A stretch of DNA of 64,000 nucleotides. It comes from Schistocerca nitens (lineage: Eukaryota > Arthropoda > Insecta > Orthoptera > Acrididae). The position numbers were made by a program, and so were the translations under genes. Below, one piece after another: positions 36,902 through 48,669 of this stretch. The first letter of the stretch is position 1, and each line of letters opens with the position of its first letter. The stretch spans positions 735,861,450-735,925,449 of the forward strand of contig NC_064615.1 of NCBI RefSeq assembly GCF_023898315.1, read 5' to 3'. Under the pieces are notes generated by a model. That model saw nothing but the letters and a program-made list of their open reading frames with translations. It did no database searches and was not told the DNA's origin.

Positions 36902-37094
36902 TGGCCGGCCGGTGTGGCCGTGCGGTTAAAGGCGCTTCAGTCTGGAACCGCGTGACCGCTACGGTCGCAGGTTCGAATCCTGCCTCGGGCATGGATGTGT
37001 GTGATGTCCTTAGGTTAGTTAGGTTTAATTAGTTCTAAGTTCTAGGCGACTGATGACCTCAGAAGTTAAGTCGCATAGTGCTCAGAGCCATTTT
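36902..37094 (+). mobile_element. SINE family A with 13-bp target-site duplication
   Basis: Full-length, with GGTTAAAGGCGC in the head instead of GGTTCTAGGCGC, a sub-type shared with the copies at 49072 and 54222. Direct repeats TAACCTGGACATA at 36889-36901 and 37095-37107. Confidence 0.96.
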
Positions 37095-37384
37095 TAACCT
37101 GGACATACAGTACAAAAGAAGCGAACAGGGGACTTTGGTTTATATATTTAGAAAGAGGAGATTTAATAAAACGTTTTTAATTTACTTACTAAAGCAACTA
37201 ACATTTTATGTTTCCATGAAGTAATGTTAGATTATTGTGCTTTTGACAGAAGATGAATACAACGAATATTCAAATGGCAAAAGAAATATTTATGTGATAT
37301 AATTACAGTTTAACAGTTTTCAGACTTTTTACTTCACTTTTTTCCTGTGAAATCGTGCTTCCTTCCGAAATTCATTACACTTGA

Positions 37385-37940
37385 ACGGCAAGTACCCTAT
37401 AGGTTTGGTGAGCGAGTTTGCGAGTGTCAAAATATGTGACGTAAATGACCGGCTCTTTTGATTACATAGACTTAGAAGATTAAAATTTTTCCACCGTCAA
37501 GGGACAATAGACTTCAGTATGTGCCATAAATTTGAAGTTGATACGCCAACTTCTTCTAGAGAAAAAGGGGTCTTAAAAGATATACAGACAGACCGATAGA
37601 AAATGACAAATATAAATTTTTCGTGCAATTTTCGAACTTTTTCCTGTACATGCACTGTGAACCCTTGTTTCTTGCTAAATTTCGTGGTCTGAAGACAAAG
37701 GGGAGCCTCCCTACTGGTTCTGATGACTGAACTTCCGAGTATCAAAATATGCGATTTGAAAAGGCCATATCTTTTGACTGAAGTGACTCTGAAGCTCAAA
37801 AGTTTTACACTTCCATTGTGTGACATAAATCTGAACTAGATATATCTACTCGTTCTTAAGAAAAAGAGTTCGTAACAGTTGGACAGACAGACAGACAGAC
37901 ACAGGGACAACAAAGTGATCCTATATGGGTTCCGTTTTCA
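37385..37940. repeat. Two degenerate tandem copies of a GACA-tailed repeat
   Basis: Copy a (about 37400-37610) and copy b (about 37730-37940) share the order GAGTGTCAAAATATG or GAGTATCAAAATATG, CTCTTTTGA or TATCTTTTGACTGA, a TGTGCCATAAAT or TGTGACATAAAT block, AGAAAAAG, then a CAGACAGAC tail. Copy b ends in a (GACA)n run at 37883-37905, followed by CAAAGTGATCCTATATGGGT. The offset is about 330 bp. I recall this GACA-associated repeat from other insect genomes, but its mechanism of spread is unknown to me. Confidence 0.75.
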
Positions 37941-38754
37941 CAGATTGAGGCACGTAATCAAAAAAATTGTAAAATATCCTGGTGAGATACCTTGTCTAAG
38001 ATTTATATATCACACGATCTATTTCCTTAAAACATTTCAGAATATTGTGGCGCAATGTAACACATTGCACGTTTTGACTACCCAAGAAAGTACATTCTCG
38101 TCATTTAAAAATGTCTCAGCGAGTATTACTACACTTCAAAATGTGTCACTACAATGTGCGGACACAGAACGGCCGACCGAAAGAACAGCCAGCCAACCAG
38201 TCACACCTTCTTGTGCGGTGCTCCCGGTCACGAAACGAGTTACAGCAGGGTGAGCGCGCCAGCGCAAAGTCTGCCTTACCTCCTGACCACCCCGCTACCA
38301 GCGCCAGACGGAGCACATATTTCTTTCCTCCATAGTCCAACGCAGCGTCACGCTTCATGTTCTCCAGCACAGAGTATCACACAGTTTCTCTCGGTCACAA
38401 AAAGTCTTTATAAAAATTCAATCTTCCGAATCTTCAGTCTAGTGGTAGGGCGGGGAGGAGGGGCAGAGGGGCGGTGAGGTTGGAGGGAAGGGGTGGGGGG
38501 CGCTCAGCTCACGTCTGATGCTTTTTTAGCTCATAAACTGGTGCGCGTGAAATTCGGCAAACATACACGAACAGCTAGAGTCTGTGTGCCATTGTTTCAA
38601 AGACAGTACGGTCATCATTAACAGTATGTATTCTCTCACCAAAACTACACTTTGTAGTAACTTACCTCGTTTACGCTGGTAACAAGCACGCATTGCTCAG
38701 TGTGTTATGTGTACTAAATAACATTTATACAGAGAAACAGGGCTGAAATAACGT
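37941..38754. other. Unassigned, with a G-rich tract at 38445-38501
   Basis: Overlapping frames at 38111-38477 have no motifs. The 57-bp tract at 38445-38501 is almost all G and A with at least six G-runs of three or more, a potential G-quadruplex on the plus strand. Confidence 0.5.
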
Positions 38755-39015
38755 GTTTACCCTCTAAAACGGTACACTTCCGCCTTACGTCTAATTTCCC
38801 GAATTTTCTCTTTGTAGTAACTTCGTAAGATGTAATTGGAGGGAAGTAGTTGCCCATCTCTTCCCCAAATATTTTCTGTCTGATTTTCTACTGTCAACAT
38901 CCCCATGATGCACACCTCATACCATTGCAGTTTGTCTTCCACCATCATAACGGTCTCTCGCCAACTGAATGGTCGCGCGTGTGCTGCTATATGTTGGATC
39001 TTGTCTATTTCATCT
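38755..39015 (-). pseudogene. Non-LTR reverse-transcriptase C-terminal fragment, second CR1/jockey-like family
   Basis: The minus strand reads TLIDEIDKIQHIAAHARPFS, then MVEDKLQWYEV and LRSYYKEKIREIRRKAEVYR. This is the order of the LINE C-terminus (DxIDKIQHRAARF..., ML..L.W..L..RR). It differs from the CR1 family that is abundant in the arms. It stops abruptly where the CCCGG-ended element begins, so that element may have inserted into it. Confidence 0.6.
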
Positions 39016-39019
39016 ATTA

Positions 39020-42000
39020 ATGTGACACTATACGCGGACAAGGAAAAAAAATTCCCGGATTTTTTCCGGATTTCCCGGTTAAAAATACACTTTCTCTCTG
39101 GTGAAAACACGCTTCTTCCGTGTTAAGTGACAGTATATTTTCCCTATCAATCATTTCAGTGGTTGTGGTTTTACACACGGGCGTAGAATTTCCCGGCACT
39201 CTAGAAAACGAAACTCAGGGAAAAAGACACGTTTTGGAAATATCTTTGATGTGCAGCAACATGTACGCTGCGTACTTTCGTATTACGAAAGAATAAATTG
39301 GAATTCCACCAAACACCGCATGTTACTTTCCGAATCAGTGAAATCGAGATTGCGACGCGCTTTTGTAAGCCAGTCATAGCTCATGTCACTTGATCTCGCC
39401 AGCCGATGACAGCGGATATTCAGAGCATAGGACACGTGATGTAGTCAGCCAACAGCAACATCACTGTTAAGTAGACGAACACGCAAACACGGAAAGTTAA
39501 TAGTTTAAATTATCATACATAGTGTTGCTACAAGAAAAGAAAAGCTTTCACATATAATGTTGTCTCTAAGGTTAATAAGCTGCAAGAGAAGCTAAGCTTT
39601 CGCATATAGTGTTGATCTTTTTCGCGCGTGTTACACTTTAAGATATACCGGTATCACGCAAATGTGCCAGCAAAATTTTTAATAATGAAAAAATGTCTGA
39701 TCTTCAGGGTTCGAAATTCTTCTAAATGGCTCGTCATCAAAGAGTTGATTTTTAAATGAGAGTCAAACGCTGTGTCATTTAATAAATTCATAGTACATTC
39801 TTGCACATAGTTCAACTTACGTAAATGGATATTTACTTCGAAAGCAACGCTTTTCAAAACACTATTCGCAATATTTTCCCGCGACCTGTTAGAAATAGGT
39901 TCTTTTCAGCACTTGTCAGAGAGCGCAGATAACAGGCGACACCGTGCTTGCGCAGCAATCATGATGTAGGAAGCCCGTATATATGTACGTGTAAAACATT
40001 GAAAGATCGTACATCAGAGGATACTCCAAGAGCATCGGAATTTCGTGAACCATATTAAAATGTGCACATTTAAAGTGCATACTTAAAGTGCACATTCGTA
40101 TGTCCAGATTCCCAATGAAGTAGATCTCGACCTCATATTAAGCTTTTCAGTGTGTTTTCCGCAATATAAATTTTCTTGAATCGCCAGTACTGTATTATAT
40201 CATGTTTGGTTCTTTATTATGGCATAATGCCATTCGTGCTAGAAAATGAAAACGTGCACTTGAAATGCAGCGAACAGTTGAAACTAGCCAGTACTGTGGA
40301 ATTAAACATTTCGTTTCAAATACATTGACTGCCTCTGCGAAAAAGGTTAATAAAAGTAAAATTTCTTTAGCAAACACAAAAATAAGTTCATTGTTCCACA
40401 AGGCGATTAATGCTAGACTGTCAGAAAGGTGGAAATAAAATAAAATCTGAAACTAATGACATATTTTAGCCTTCCGTAATTATGTGAATGTATTTTAATT
40501 CACTTGATAGCTCCCGGTCACAGATATCCATTTTGCACAGATATCCATTTTGTTTTCATTTGACGCAAGAGTAAACGAAGGGGAAACAGCAAAATCACTA
40601 AATGTAAACACGGGCCACGTGGAGACTACCCACTATAACTCAGACTGCTCTGCGCTTCAGCCCTGGATCTGCGATACTTGCGAACCGGGTCAATACTAAA
40701 AAAAATCGAATTTTCAAAAACATGTTCATCTTGTAGCGCACATCATTCTGAAAAGTGTAAAACATAAAACGTGTGTAAGAGGAAATGTAAGGCATATTAT
40801 TTGGTCTTAAGAATGCCAAAGTGCGGTGCCACGCCTCTTCATAAAGCATTCTTCTACCGCACGTCACTGTATTTCGCTCTGTGGAATTGAAACGTGTATA
40901 TTTTGTAATGGATGCTATCAAACTGCATTCAGGACAGTGGAAATTGAAATGTCCTGTGGTGCCTCTCCTGCTCCCAGTCGGCCGGTTTGACAGTCTGCCC
41001 CTCTTAAATAAAATCTCGCAATTAATAGCGGATGGGATTATTTGTAATCGGGAGAACAAGAACTTTTCATAAAATTTGAACTCTTTATTGCCTATTAGCT
41101 AATAACTTGCTGTTTTGTGTGACATAAAATTAAATATAGGATACATAAAACCAATAAAGACAAGAGATAAGCAAGAAATTACACATTTCTTCAATCCTTA
41201 GCTCCTAGCATTTTTTTCTCTCTAATCTTGCTACAGCTTTACATGGCGTGCTTTCCTTTCTGTGAAAGAATCTATTACCTCATCAAAGTTCGTAAAACGT
41301 TTTGCTACATGAAAAATCGAAATGTCGTTATCTAATGCTGAAAAAGCTGTTAACACAAATAATACCCAACACTGGTTTGGTTTCTCGATCTGATTACGTC
41401 TATTTTGTCACTGTCTGCTCGATAAAACAAAATAGGCCCTTCTAATATGGCAGCAATTTTGTAACACACACCAAATAAACTAGACTGTTTTGGCACAAAT
41501 GGCCATTTTTATAACACGAGAGAATATAATTCACGAAGTACCAATATCAAATGCCTATTAGGCCTATTACAAGCAAAAAGCTTTATGTTAGGAAACAGTT
41601 TCATATTTCATTAATACGCACCAGTTTCTCAAGCATGAGATCGAAAAGTAGTATTACGAAATTTTTATATAAATTTTGAATCGTCTTATTCTTCCATAAT
41701 TTGTGTTATGTCCCCGTTTCTTCTCCTTCCTCGTTCTAACAAACAATCTTCTCATCGCCTCCCTTGTCAAAATTTGTTCGGCGATTAACTTCACTAACCC
41801 TACCGGAATCACAGGTTTAGTTATCCCGCGATTACTTTCCGGTTAGGCGTTATTACGTGTTCGAACAACACGTTTTTCGCGTTATTTCCAGAATAGAACT
41901 TAAGCGGCTGCTAGCTGGGGACTGTACTTCTGGTCCTTACTTGTGTAGCGATCTGGTCAAAAATTGTCTGTCAAAATTTCATTTTCTTGGATACACCGAG

Positions 42001-42998
42001 AAGATAATACGTAATCTTTCTCACCTGTTATTCCTGTCAGTCGTTTATTTCCATTCTGGTAGTCTGAATCTATGGCTTTCGCTAGTAATTATAACAACGC
42101 TGATCATTCGTAAACCCAATCAACCACATAATCAGATAGCGATTGGCATTCATCCGTTCGGCTTTACTCCGCTCAGCTCGTATAGCTCCGTCACCTTTTG
42201 TCTGCGGAAAGTTTATTTCCAGATGCGACGAGGATTCTCCTGACAGCGACATCACGTACACTATGCATGCACTCAAAAATCACCTTATGATTCATTCAGA
42301 AGTCAACTTAAAATGTTCAAAAACCAACAGGGAAGCGTTTCATATGAATAATCGATAGACAAACGTGCGCTGGATGCTAGGCGCTTTGTGAAACAAGCTT
42401 TTTTCCTCAATAATATGAATTTGGCGTCCCCTTTTTCCCGGTAGCATCTAGCTACTTGCTGTGACTGCTTACACAGCCAATAGTAACATTCCTGTAGCCA
42501 CAAGCGGAAGAATCTACTACTCAAACGCGACTCAACTGCGCATGCGCATGAGCCCGCTCGTAACTGCTAAAACGAATATAATGCGAACAGTTATGACTTC
42601 ACGCTCATCGGAGGTAATTTGTTGTTAGGAAGCACTGCACAGTCTCCCTAAAGCCTTTGACACATTTTGCAGTTGGCAGACGCTTGCATGAGCACTGTGT
42701 GTCGTTGTTGTATATGGTGCAATTCCTTTGCAATTTAAATTATTTTCGTTTTTTTCTCTCGTTTATGTTTTATTGTTGACGTATTATTCTGCAGTAGTGG
42801 GGTACAGTAATATCCTTTGTTAGAGTATCGGCTCTTACCAGTCAAAATTACAAAAATGTAACTGAAAACTAAAACAATGAAAAATTTTCGGAATTCTATA
42901 AAAATCCCGGGTTTTCCCCGGTTTTCTCCCGGATGAAAAAATTCCGGGGTTTTTCCCGGATCTCCCGGTTGTTTCGGGTCGTATACACCCTGGATACG
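39020..42998. mobile_element. Putative 4-kb element with CCCGG-rich inverted ends
   Basis: Both ends carry unusual short-period sequence: at the left AAATTCCCGGATTTTTTCC and GGATTTCCCGG (39048-39077), at the right CCCGGGTTTTCCCCGG and CTCCCGGATGAAAAAATTCC up to TCCCGGTTG (42905-42971). The outermost bases, ACACTATACGCGGAC on the left and the reversed GTGTATACGACCC on the right, look like a weak terminal inverted repeat. The interior is AT-rich. Its longer frames (minus 40640-41059, 139 codons; plus 41857-42243, 128 codons) have no recognisable domain. Large non-autonomous DNA element is my best guess. Confidence 0.45.
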
Positions 42999-45900
42999 GG
43001 ACTTAGTTGAGCGACACTTAATATTCGATCGCACAAGTATTTCTTGCAATCCACTTTCGTGAATGAATTACATTCCCTTAATATACATCCGAAAAAGGTA
43101 TATGATAGATTATATAATGGCAAGACAGAGATTTAGGGACCAGGTTTTTAATTGTAAGACATTTCCAGGGGCAGATGTGGACTCTGACCACAATCTGTTG
43201 GTTATGAACAGTAGATTAAACCTGAAGAAACTGCAAAAAGGTGGCAATTTATGGAGATGGGACCCGGATAAACTGAAAGAACCAGAGGATGTACAGAGTT
43301 TCAGGGAGAGCATAAGGGAACAATTGATAGGAATGGGGGAAAGAAATGCAGTAGAAGAAGAATGGGTAGCTTTGAGGGATGAAATAGTGAAGGCAGCAGA
43401 GGATCAAATAGGTAAAAAGACGAGAGCTAGTAGAAACCCTGGGTAACAGAAGAAATATTGAATTTAATTGATGAAAGGAGAAAACATAAAAATGCAGTAA
43501 ATGAAGCAGGCAAAAAGGAATACAAACGTCTCAAAACTGATATCGACAGGAAGTGCAAAATGGCTAAGCAGGGATGGCTAGAGGACAAATGTAAGGATGT
43601 AGAGGCTTATCTCACTAGGGGTAAGATAGATACTGCCTACAGGAAAATTAAAGAAACCTTTGGAGAAAGGAGAACAACTTGCATGAATATAAAGAGCTTT
43701 GATGGAAACCCAGCTCTAAGCAAAGAAGGGAAAGCAGAAAGGTGGAAGGAGTATATAGAGGGTCTATACAAGGGCGATGTACTTGAGGACAATATTATGG
43801 AAATGGAAGAGGATGTAGATGAAGATGAAATGAGAGATATGATACTGCGTGAAGAGTTTGACAGAGCACTGAAAGACCTAACCCGAAACAAGGCCCCCAG
43901 AGTAGACAACATTCCATTAGAACTACTGACAGTCTCTGGAGAGCCAGTCCTGACAAAACTCTATCATCTGGTGAGCAACATGTGTGAGACAGTCGAAATA
44001 CCCTCAGACTTCAAGAAGAATATAATAATTCCAATCCCAAAGAAAGCAGGTGTTGAGTGATGTGAAAATTACCGAACTATCAGTTTAACAAGTCACAGCT
44101 GCAAAATACTAATGCGAATTCTTTACAGGCGAATAGAAAAACTGATAGAAGCCAACCTCGGGGAAGATCAGTTTGGATTCCGTAGAAATGTTGGAACACG
44201 TGAGGCAATACTGACCCTACGACTTATCTTAGAAGCTAGATTAAGAAAAGGCAAACCTACATTTCTAGCATTCGTAGACTTAGAGAAAGTTTTTGACAAT
44301 GTTGATTGGAATACTCTCTTTCAAATTCGGAAGGTGGCAGGGGTAAAATATAGTGAGCGAAAGGCTATTTACAATTTGTACAGAAACCACATGGTAGTTA
44401 TAAGAGTCGAGGGGTATGAAAGGAAAGCAGTGGTTGGGAAGGGAGTGAGACAGGGTTGTAGCCTATCCCCGATGTTATTCAATCTGTATATTGAGCAAGC
44501 AATAAAGGAAACAAAAGAAAAGTTCGGAGTAGGTATTAAAATCCATGGAGAAGAAATAAAAACTTTGAGGTTCACCGACGACATTGTAATTCTGTCAGAG
44601 ACAGCAAAGGAGTTGGGAGAAAAGTTGAACGGAATGGACAGTGTCTTGAAAGGAGGGTATAAGATGAACATAAACAAAAGCAAAACGAGGATAATGGAAT
44701 GTAGTCGAATTAAGTGATGCTAAGGGAATTAGATTAGGAAATGAGACACTGCAAGTGTTTTTCTATTTGGGTAGCAAAATAACTGATGATGGTCGAAGTA
44801 GAGAGAATATAAAATGTAGACTGGCAATGGCAAGGAAAGCGTTTCTGAAGAAGAGAAATTTGTTGACATCGAGTATTGATTTAAGTGTCAGGAAGTCGTT
44901 TCTGAAAGTATTTGTATGGAGTGTACCCGTGTATGGAAGTGAAACATGGACGATAGATAGTTTGTACAAGAAGAGAATAGAAGTTTTCGAAATGTGGAGC
45001 TACTGAAGAATGCTGAAGATTAGATGGGTAGATCACATAACTAATGAGGAGGTATTGAATAGAACTGCGGAGAAGAGGTGTTTGTGGCACAACTTGACTA
45101 GAAGAAGGGATTGGTTGGTAGGACATGTTCTGAGGCATCAAGGGATGACCAATTTAGTATTGGAGGGCAGCGTGGAGGGTAAAAATCGTAGAGGGAGACC
45201 AAGAGATGAATACAATAAGCAGATTCAGATGGATGTAGGCTGCAGTAGGTACTGGGAGATGAAGCAGCTTCCACAGGATAGAGTAGCATGGAGAGCTGCA
45301 TCAAACCAGTCTCAGGACTGAAGACCACAACAACAAGGAACTGATTAATTATGAGATCGATTTCATGTGTAATTATGTAAATGAACTGCTTTATAATCGT
45401 AAATCTGAAATTACTGCTGGACATCAAAAGAAACTGTCAAACTTTAAAAGTAGGACCCGTGTTAGTAACAACATTACGATTGCAGATACTGGCACTAGGA
45501 ATAATCGTTTCGACAGGGTACTGAATGAGACTGAAATTATTTTCAGTCAAGAGGAAGATGTAATGTAAAGGCTTCAAGTATGATTTTGCTCGAAAGCTTA
45601 ATGATTCGTCTGCTACTAACAATTTTGTAATCGATCTCAAAATAGGTACACACGCCCTCGAATTTGCTAAGGTCAAACAGGCCAAGGTTGCACAAACAGG
45701 CCAAGGTTGCCTTAACAGCGTCGCTGTCTCCTAGTAATCTACAAAATGAAATTAATGTAATAAAATCCATAGCTACAAACAATGGATAAAAGCGAGATGT
45801 AAGAGAGCGTATCCTCAGTAACAAAACTACCAAAAACTTTTCAACTCTACAACGTAATAAATCCACTTACAGTAAAAATGACAATAATAAATTCATTTCC

Positions 45901-46930
45901 GTCCCCTTTTTAGCAATGTGTCATGTATGATTAAATGCCTTTTGGTGAATAAATATAGATACAGGTTGGCTTCTTCTACTAATAATAACCTAAAGCTCTT
46001 GTATATACGATCTAAGACGCTGAGGAAACGTTCTCAACTTCTGGCATTTATTAACTGAAAAGATCACAATGTGCAAAGAGAAATTACAAATTACAAATGA
46101 ATAGTTATTCCAGAGCTACTTTTATAATTAAGGTTTTCTCATTTGGCAGTTTTGAGCGTGGTATCTCTCACAATGTTTTTTACACAAATCACAATCAGAG
46201 TCTTCGTTCGGTTGGTGAAATCTCTTGTTTTTGTAGAGTTTATGATGAAATCCATGCGTGGAGTAACCCGTTTCTACGTGTCGTAGTTTCTGACATTTAC
46301 AAAATGGTATACAGAAACTGTCCCAGTTCCTATGTTGGACAAACTGGTAGAGAAATCAAAGTGAGATATAAAGAACATCTATTGGGAAAGGAATGTAGTA
46401 GTGTACACAGTTCCACCTTCAGAGAACATTTATTTATATTAGAGTCGACACAGTTGAATAAATAATAGTGTATAAAAGACATTTAGTGGCAGTAACTATA
46501 TTTGCACTTACAGGTAAAATACATAGAACGCAACAACCAAGAAACATTACATTACATAAAACTCAGACCGTAAAATAGCACCAGAGAGGTCTATTATATT
46601 CCACATGACGCACTTTGCCGCCGTCTCACACGAAATATTGTTCATACAATTCCAACAATTTATTGCTTGTCATAATTCGAACGATTTAGAGGATACGATA
46701 ATCCTACACAAAGAAATAAAAGCACAAAGAAGTAAAAGGGCGTAAACTAGATTTATGGGAAGAGCTTGAAATATTCAAACACTTACGGAACAACGATGGT
46801 TACATTTCAGATGATCAGCTTTGGCTTGCAAGTAGACAGTTCCTGAAAACATTTAAACTTCTACTTCTGGACAAGTACCCAAGCTGACCGCTCGGTTCTG
46901 GTTTGTGCGTGGTGTTTATTTCCATCAAAA
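42999..46930 (+). mobile_element. Penelope-like retroelement remnant with GIY-YIG endonuclease, split by an RTE LINE
   Basis: The clearest part is the frame 46097-46465, where residues from about 65 read DIYKMVYRNCPSSYVGQTGR, then RYKEHL: the GIY and YVG boxes, the GQTGR and the Glu of a GIY-YIG nuclease as found at the C-terminus of Penelope-like elements. Upstream, 45365-45660 reads FKSRTRVSNNITIADTG, RVLNETEIIFSQEE, then FARKLNDS and ATNNFVIDLKIG, consistent with a Penelope N-terminal region. The central reverse transcriptase is not seen and is probably deleted. Sequence left of the LINE (43030-43090) may be its start (LQSTFVNELHSLNIHPK). Boundaries are approximate and stops are present. 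Confidence 0.65.
43092..45336 (+). pseudogene. RTE-like LINE, 5'-truncated, frameshifted
   Basis: The copy starts inside the endonuclease (IDYIMARQRF, then VDSDHNLLV with the catalytic SDH) and covers the whole reverse transcriptase. Pieces: 43063-43446; 43458-44060 (NKAPRVDNIPLELL, NIIIPIPKKAG, stopped by TGA at 44058 where the homologue has CGA or AGA-type codon); 44112-44717 (motif A LAFVDLEKVFDNVDW, RQGCSLSPMLFNLYIEQAI, catalytic box FTDDIVI); 44755-45006; and 45010-45321 (VDHITNEEVL, GHVLRHQGM, GRPRDEY). Frame changes near 43450 and 44720, plus stops, inactivate it. The 3' end GGACTGAAGACCACAACAAC is an AAC-repeat tail typical of RTE elements. Confidence 0.88.
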
Positions 46931-46945
46931 GTCTATGTTTAGTAA

Positions 46946-47121
46946 AATGGTTGAAATAGCTCTAAGCACTATGGGACCTAACATCTGAGGTAATCAGTCC
47001 CCAAGACTTAGAACTACTTGAACCTAACTAACCTAATGACATCACACACATCCATGCCACCGTAGCGGCCGCGTGGTCCCGGACTGAAGCGCCTAGAACC
47101 GCTCGACCACAGCGGCCGGCC
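46946..47121 (-). mobile_element. SINE family A lacking the B-box, 13-bp target-site duplication
   Basis: The reverse-oriented copy has both ends, but CATCCATGCC is joined directly to ACCGTAGCGG, deleting about 22 bp that include the B-box GGTTCGAATCC. Direct repeats CTATGTTTAGTAA (46933-46945 and 47122-47134) flank it. Confidence 0.94.
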
Positions 47122-47439
47122 CTATGTTTAGTAAGAATACGTTTCTTCTTATTTTAAGAAGTGCTTTGCCATCCACAGTTCGCTGCTGTTCCACATTTTA
47201 GTAATGCACCATTTTACACCTATTCCCCGTTTTATTCGTAGTGTATTTTTATTCCACCAACAACATCGTTACTTCTACAGAGCGCTGTATTACTTTTGCC
47301 CAGAGGGAAGGCACAAATACAGAGATATCGCGATGTTTCAGTGCATCGTACTCGTCTTACTGTACTGAAAAATAGTATGTAAACATTACTCGAAGTTTTT
47401 GTCTGTTATTTACAAAGTTAAGGTCATGTCAACTGTATC

Positions 47440-48585
47440 ATGGTCTCCTGTAACAACCCTGAACAGTAAATGAGCACAAGGTGGACATGAAAATGGGATA
47501 TGTCCACCCTGCCCACTTGACGGTTTGAACCGCGCTAGGGAGACTTTCAGTGATGTGTCTGTGGAGAAACTGCAGCACATTATTCCTCAAGAGCCAAACC
47601 CACAGTAGGTAAAGACGCTGGTCAGTGGGGTCTGGAGCGAAGTCTGTGTTCTGACTCAGCCAAAAGGTTTCCACTGGGTTAAGGTCGGACCTCTGCGCGG
47701 ACCGGTCCATTTCAGAAATGTTATTGTCCGCAAACCATTACATTTATGACAGGATGCTTTGTCAGGCAGATAGATTCACTGTCTCCCAACTGTTCCTATA
47801 CTGTAGGCAGTACAAAATGCTGTAAAATGTATTCATATGCTTCCGCATTTAGCATTTTCTTAAGCGCTATAATGGGACCACATCCTGACCACGAAAAACA
47901 CGGTCATTCAGTGTAACCACTTCCCACATACTTCATTGTTAGCTTGATGTCAAGTATCATTCTCCAACATTCACCAAATCCGTGTCCTTCCTTCGGATTG
48001 CCACATGATGCATCGTGATTCACCACTCAAAATCACACGTTTCCAATCAGCCACTGTCCAGTGGTGCGGGTCTTGACAGCACTTCAAGCATCACTTAGCA
48101 CTGACCGCAGAAATGTGTGGCTTACGGGGAGCTACTCAACCATGGTACTTCATTCTTTCTCACTCACTACGCGCGGTCCTTGTGCTCGGTCGACTCCTGG
48201 TAACTCTTAGGAACCAACGAGTGATTTCTTTCGTTGATTTCATACGATTTTCCTAGAGCTGTCCTCCCTACAGCTGGACGCTCTCTGTACGACAGTACAT
48301 GAGGTCTACCCGGTCTTGTTTTAGCTGTGGTTGTTCCTTTCCTTTTCCCACAGTCAGATCACCAGCTGTCCACTTGAGCAGTTTTACAAGGGATTAACCG
48401 TCCCTGATGGATTTCTTAATCAGATGACATTCAGTGACTAGTCCACATTCGGAGTCACTGAAGACTCCTGGCCGATCTATTCTGGCAACACAGTAGTCCT
48501 CGTCTCCTGTTATACTGACGGGTCTGACTCTCGCGACATGGAGTCCTCAGTTCTGCACTACATATTGGTGTCTGTATACTTTTTA
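47440..48585 (-). pseudogene. Tc1-like transposon remnant, arm 2 copy
   Basis: The frame 47710-47438 encodes the C-terminal part: DRSAQRSDLNPVETFWLSQN (third catalytic block; the Glu follows NPV) and LLRNNVLQFLHRHITESL. Higher coordinates on the minus strand carry degraded upstream parts, including CACGATGCATCATGTGGCAA, equivalent to the first Asp block. It is the uninterrupted counterpart of 29452-33710 and shows where the CR1 LINE later landed in arm 1 (near 47810). Confidence 0.82.
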
Positions 48586-48669
48586 TGCGATACTGTATAC
48601 CCACAACAGTTACGTATCTGCCAATCTGCTGACGAGAGATCGCCTTTTGTGAAACAAAATAAACAATAT

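Noticed and set aside
40640-41059. 139-codon minus frame within the CCCGG-ended element
   Set aside because: No known domain and no second copy to test conservation. Not called as a gene.
41857-42243. 128-codon plus frame
   Set aside because: Hydrophobic in parts, but no recognisable family; composition fits chance in AT-rich DNA.
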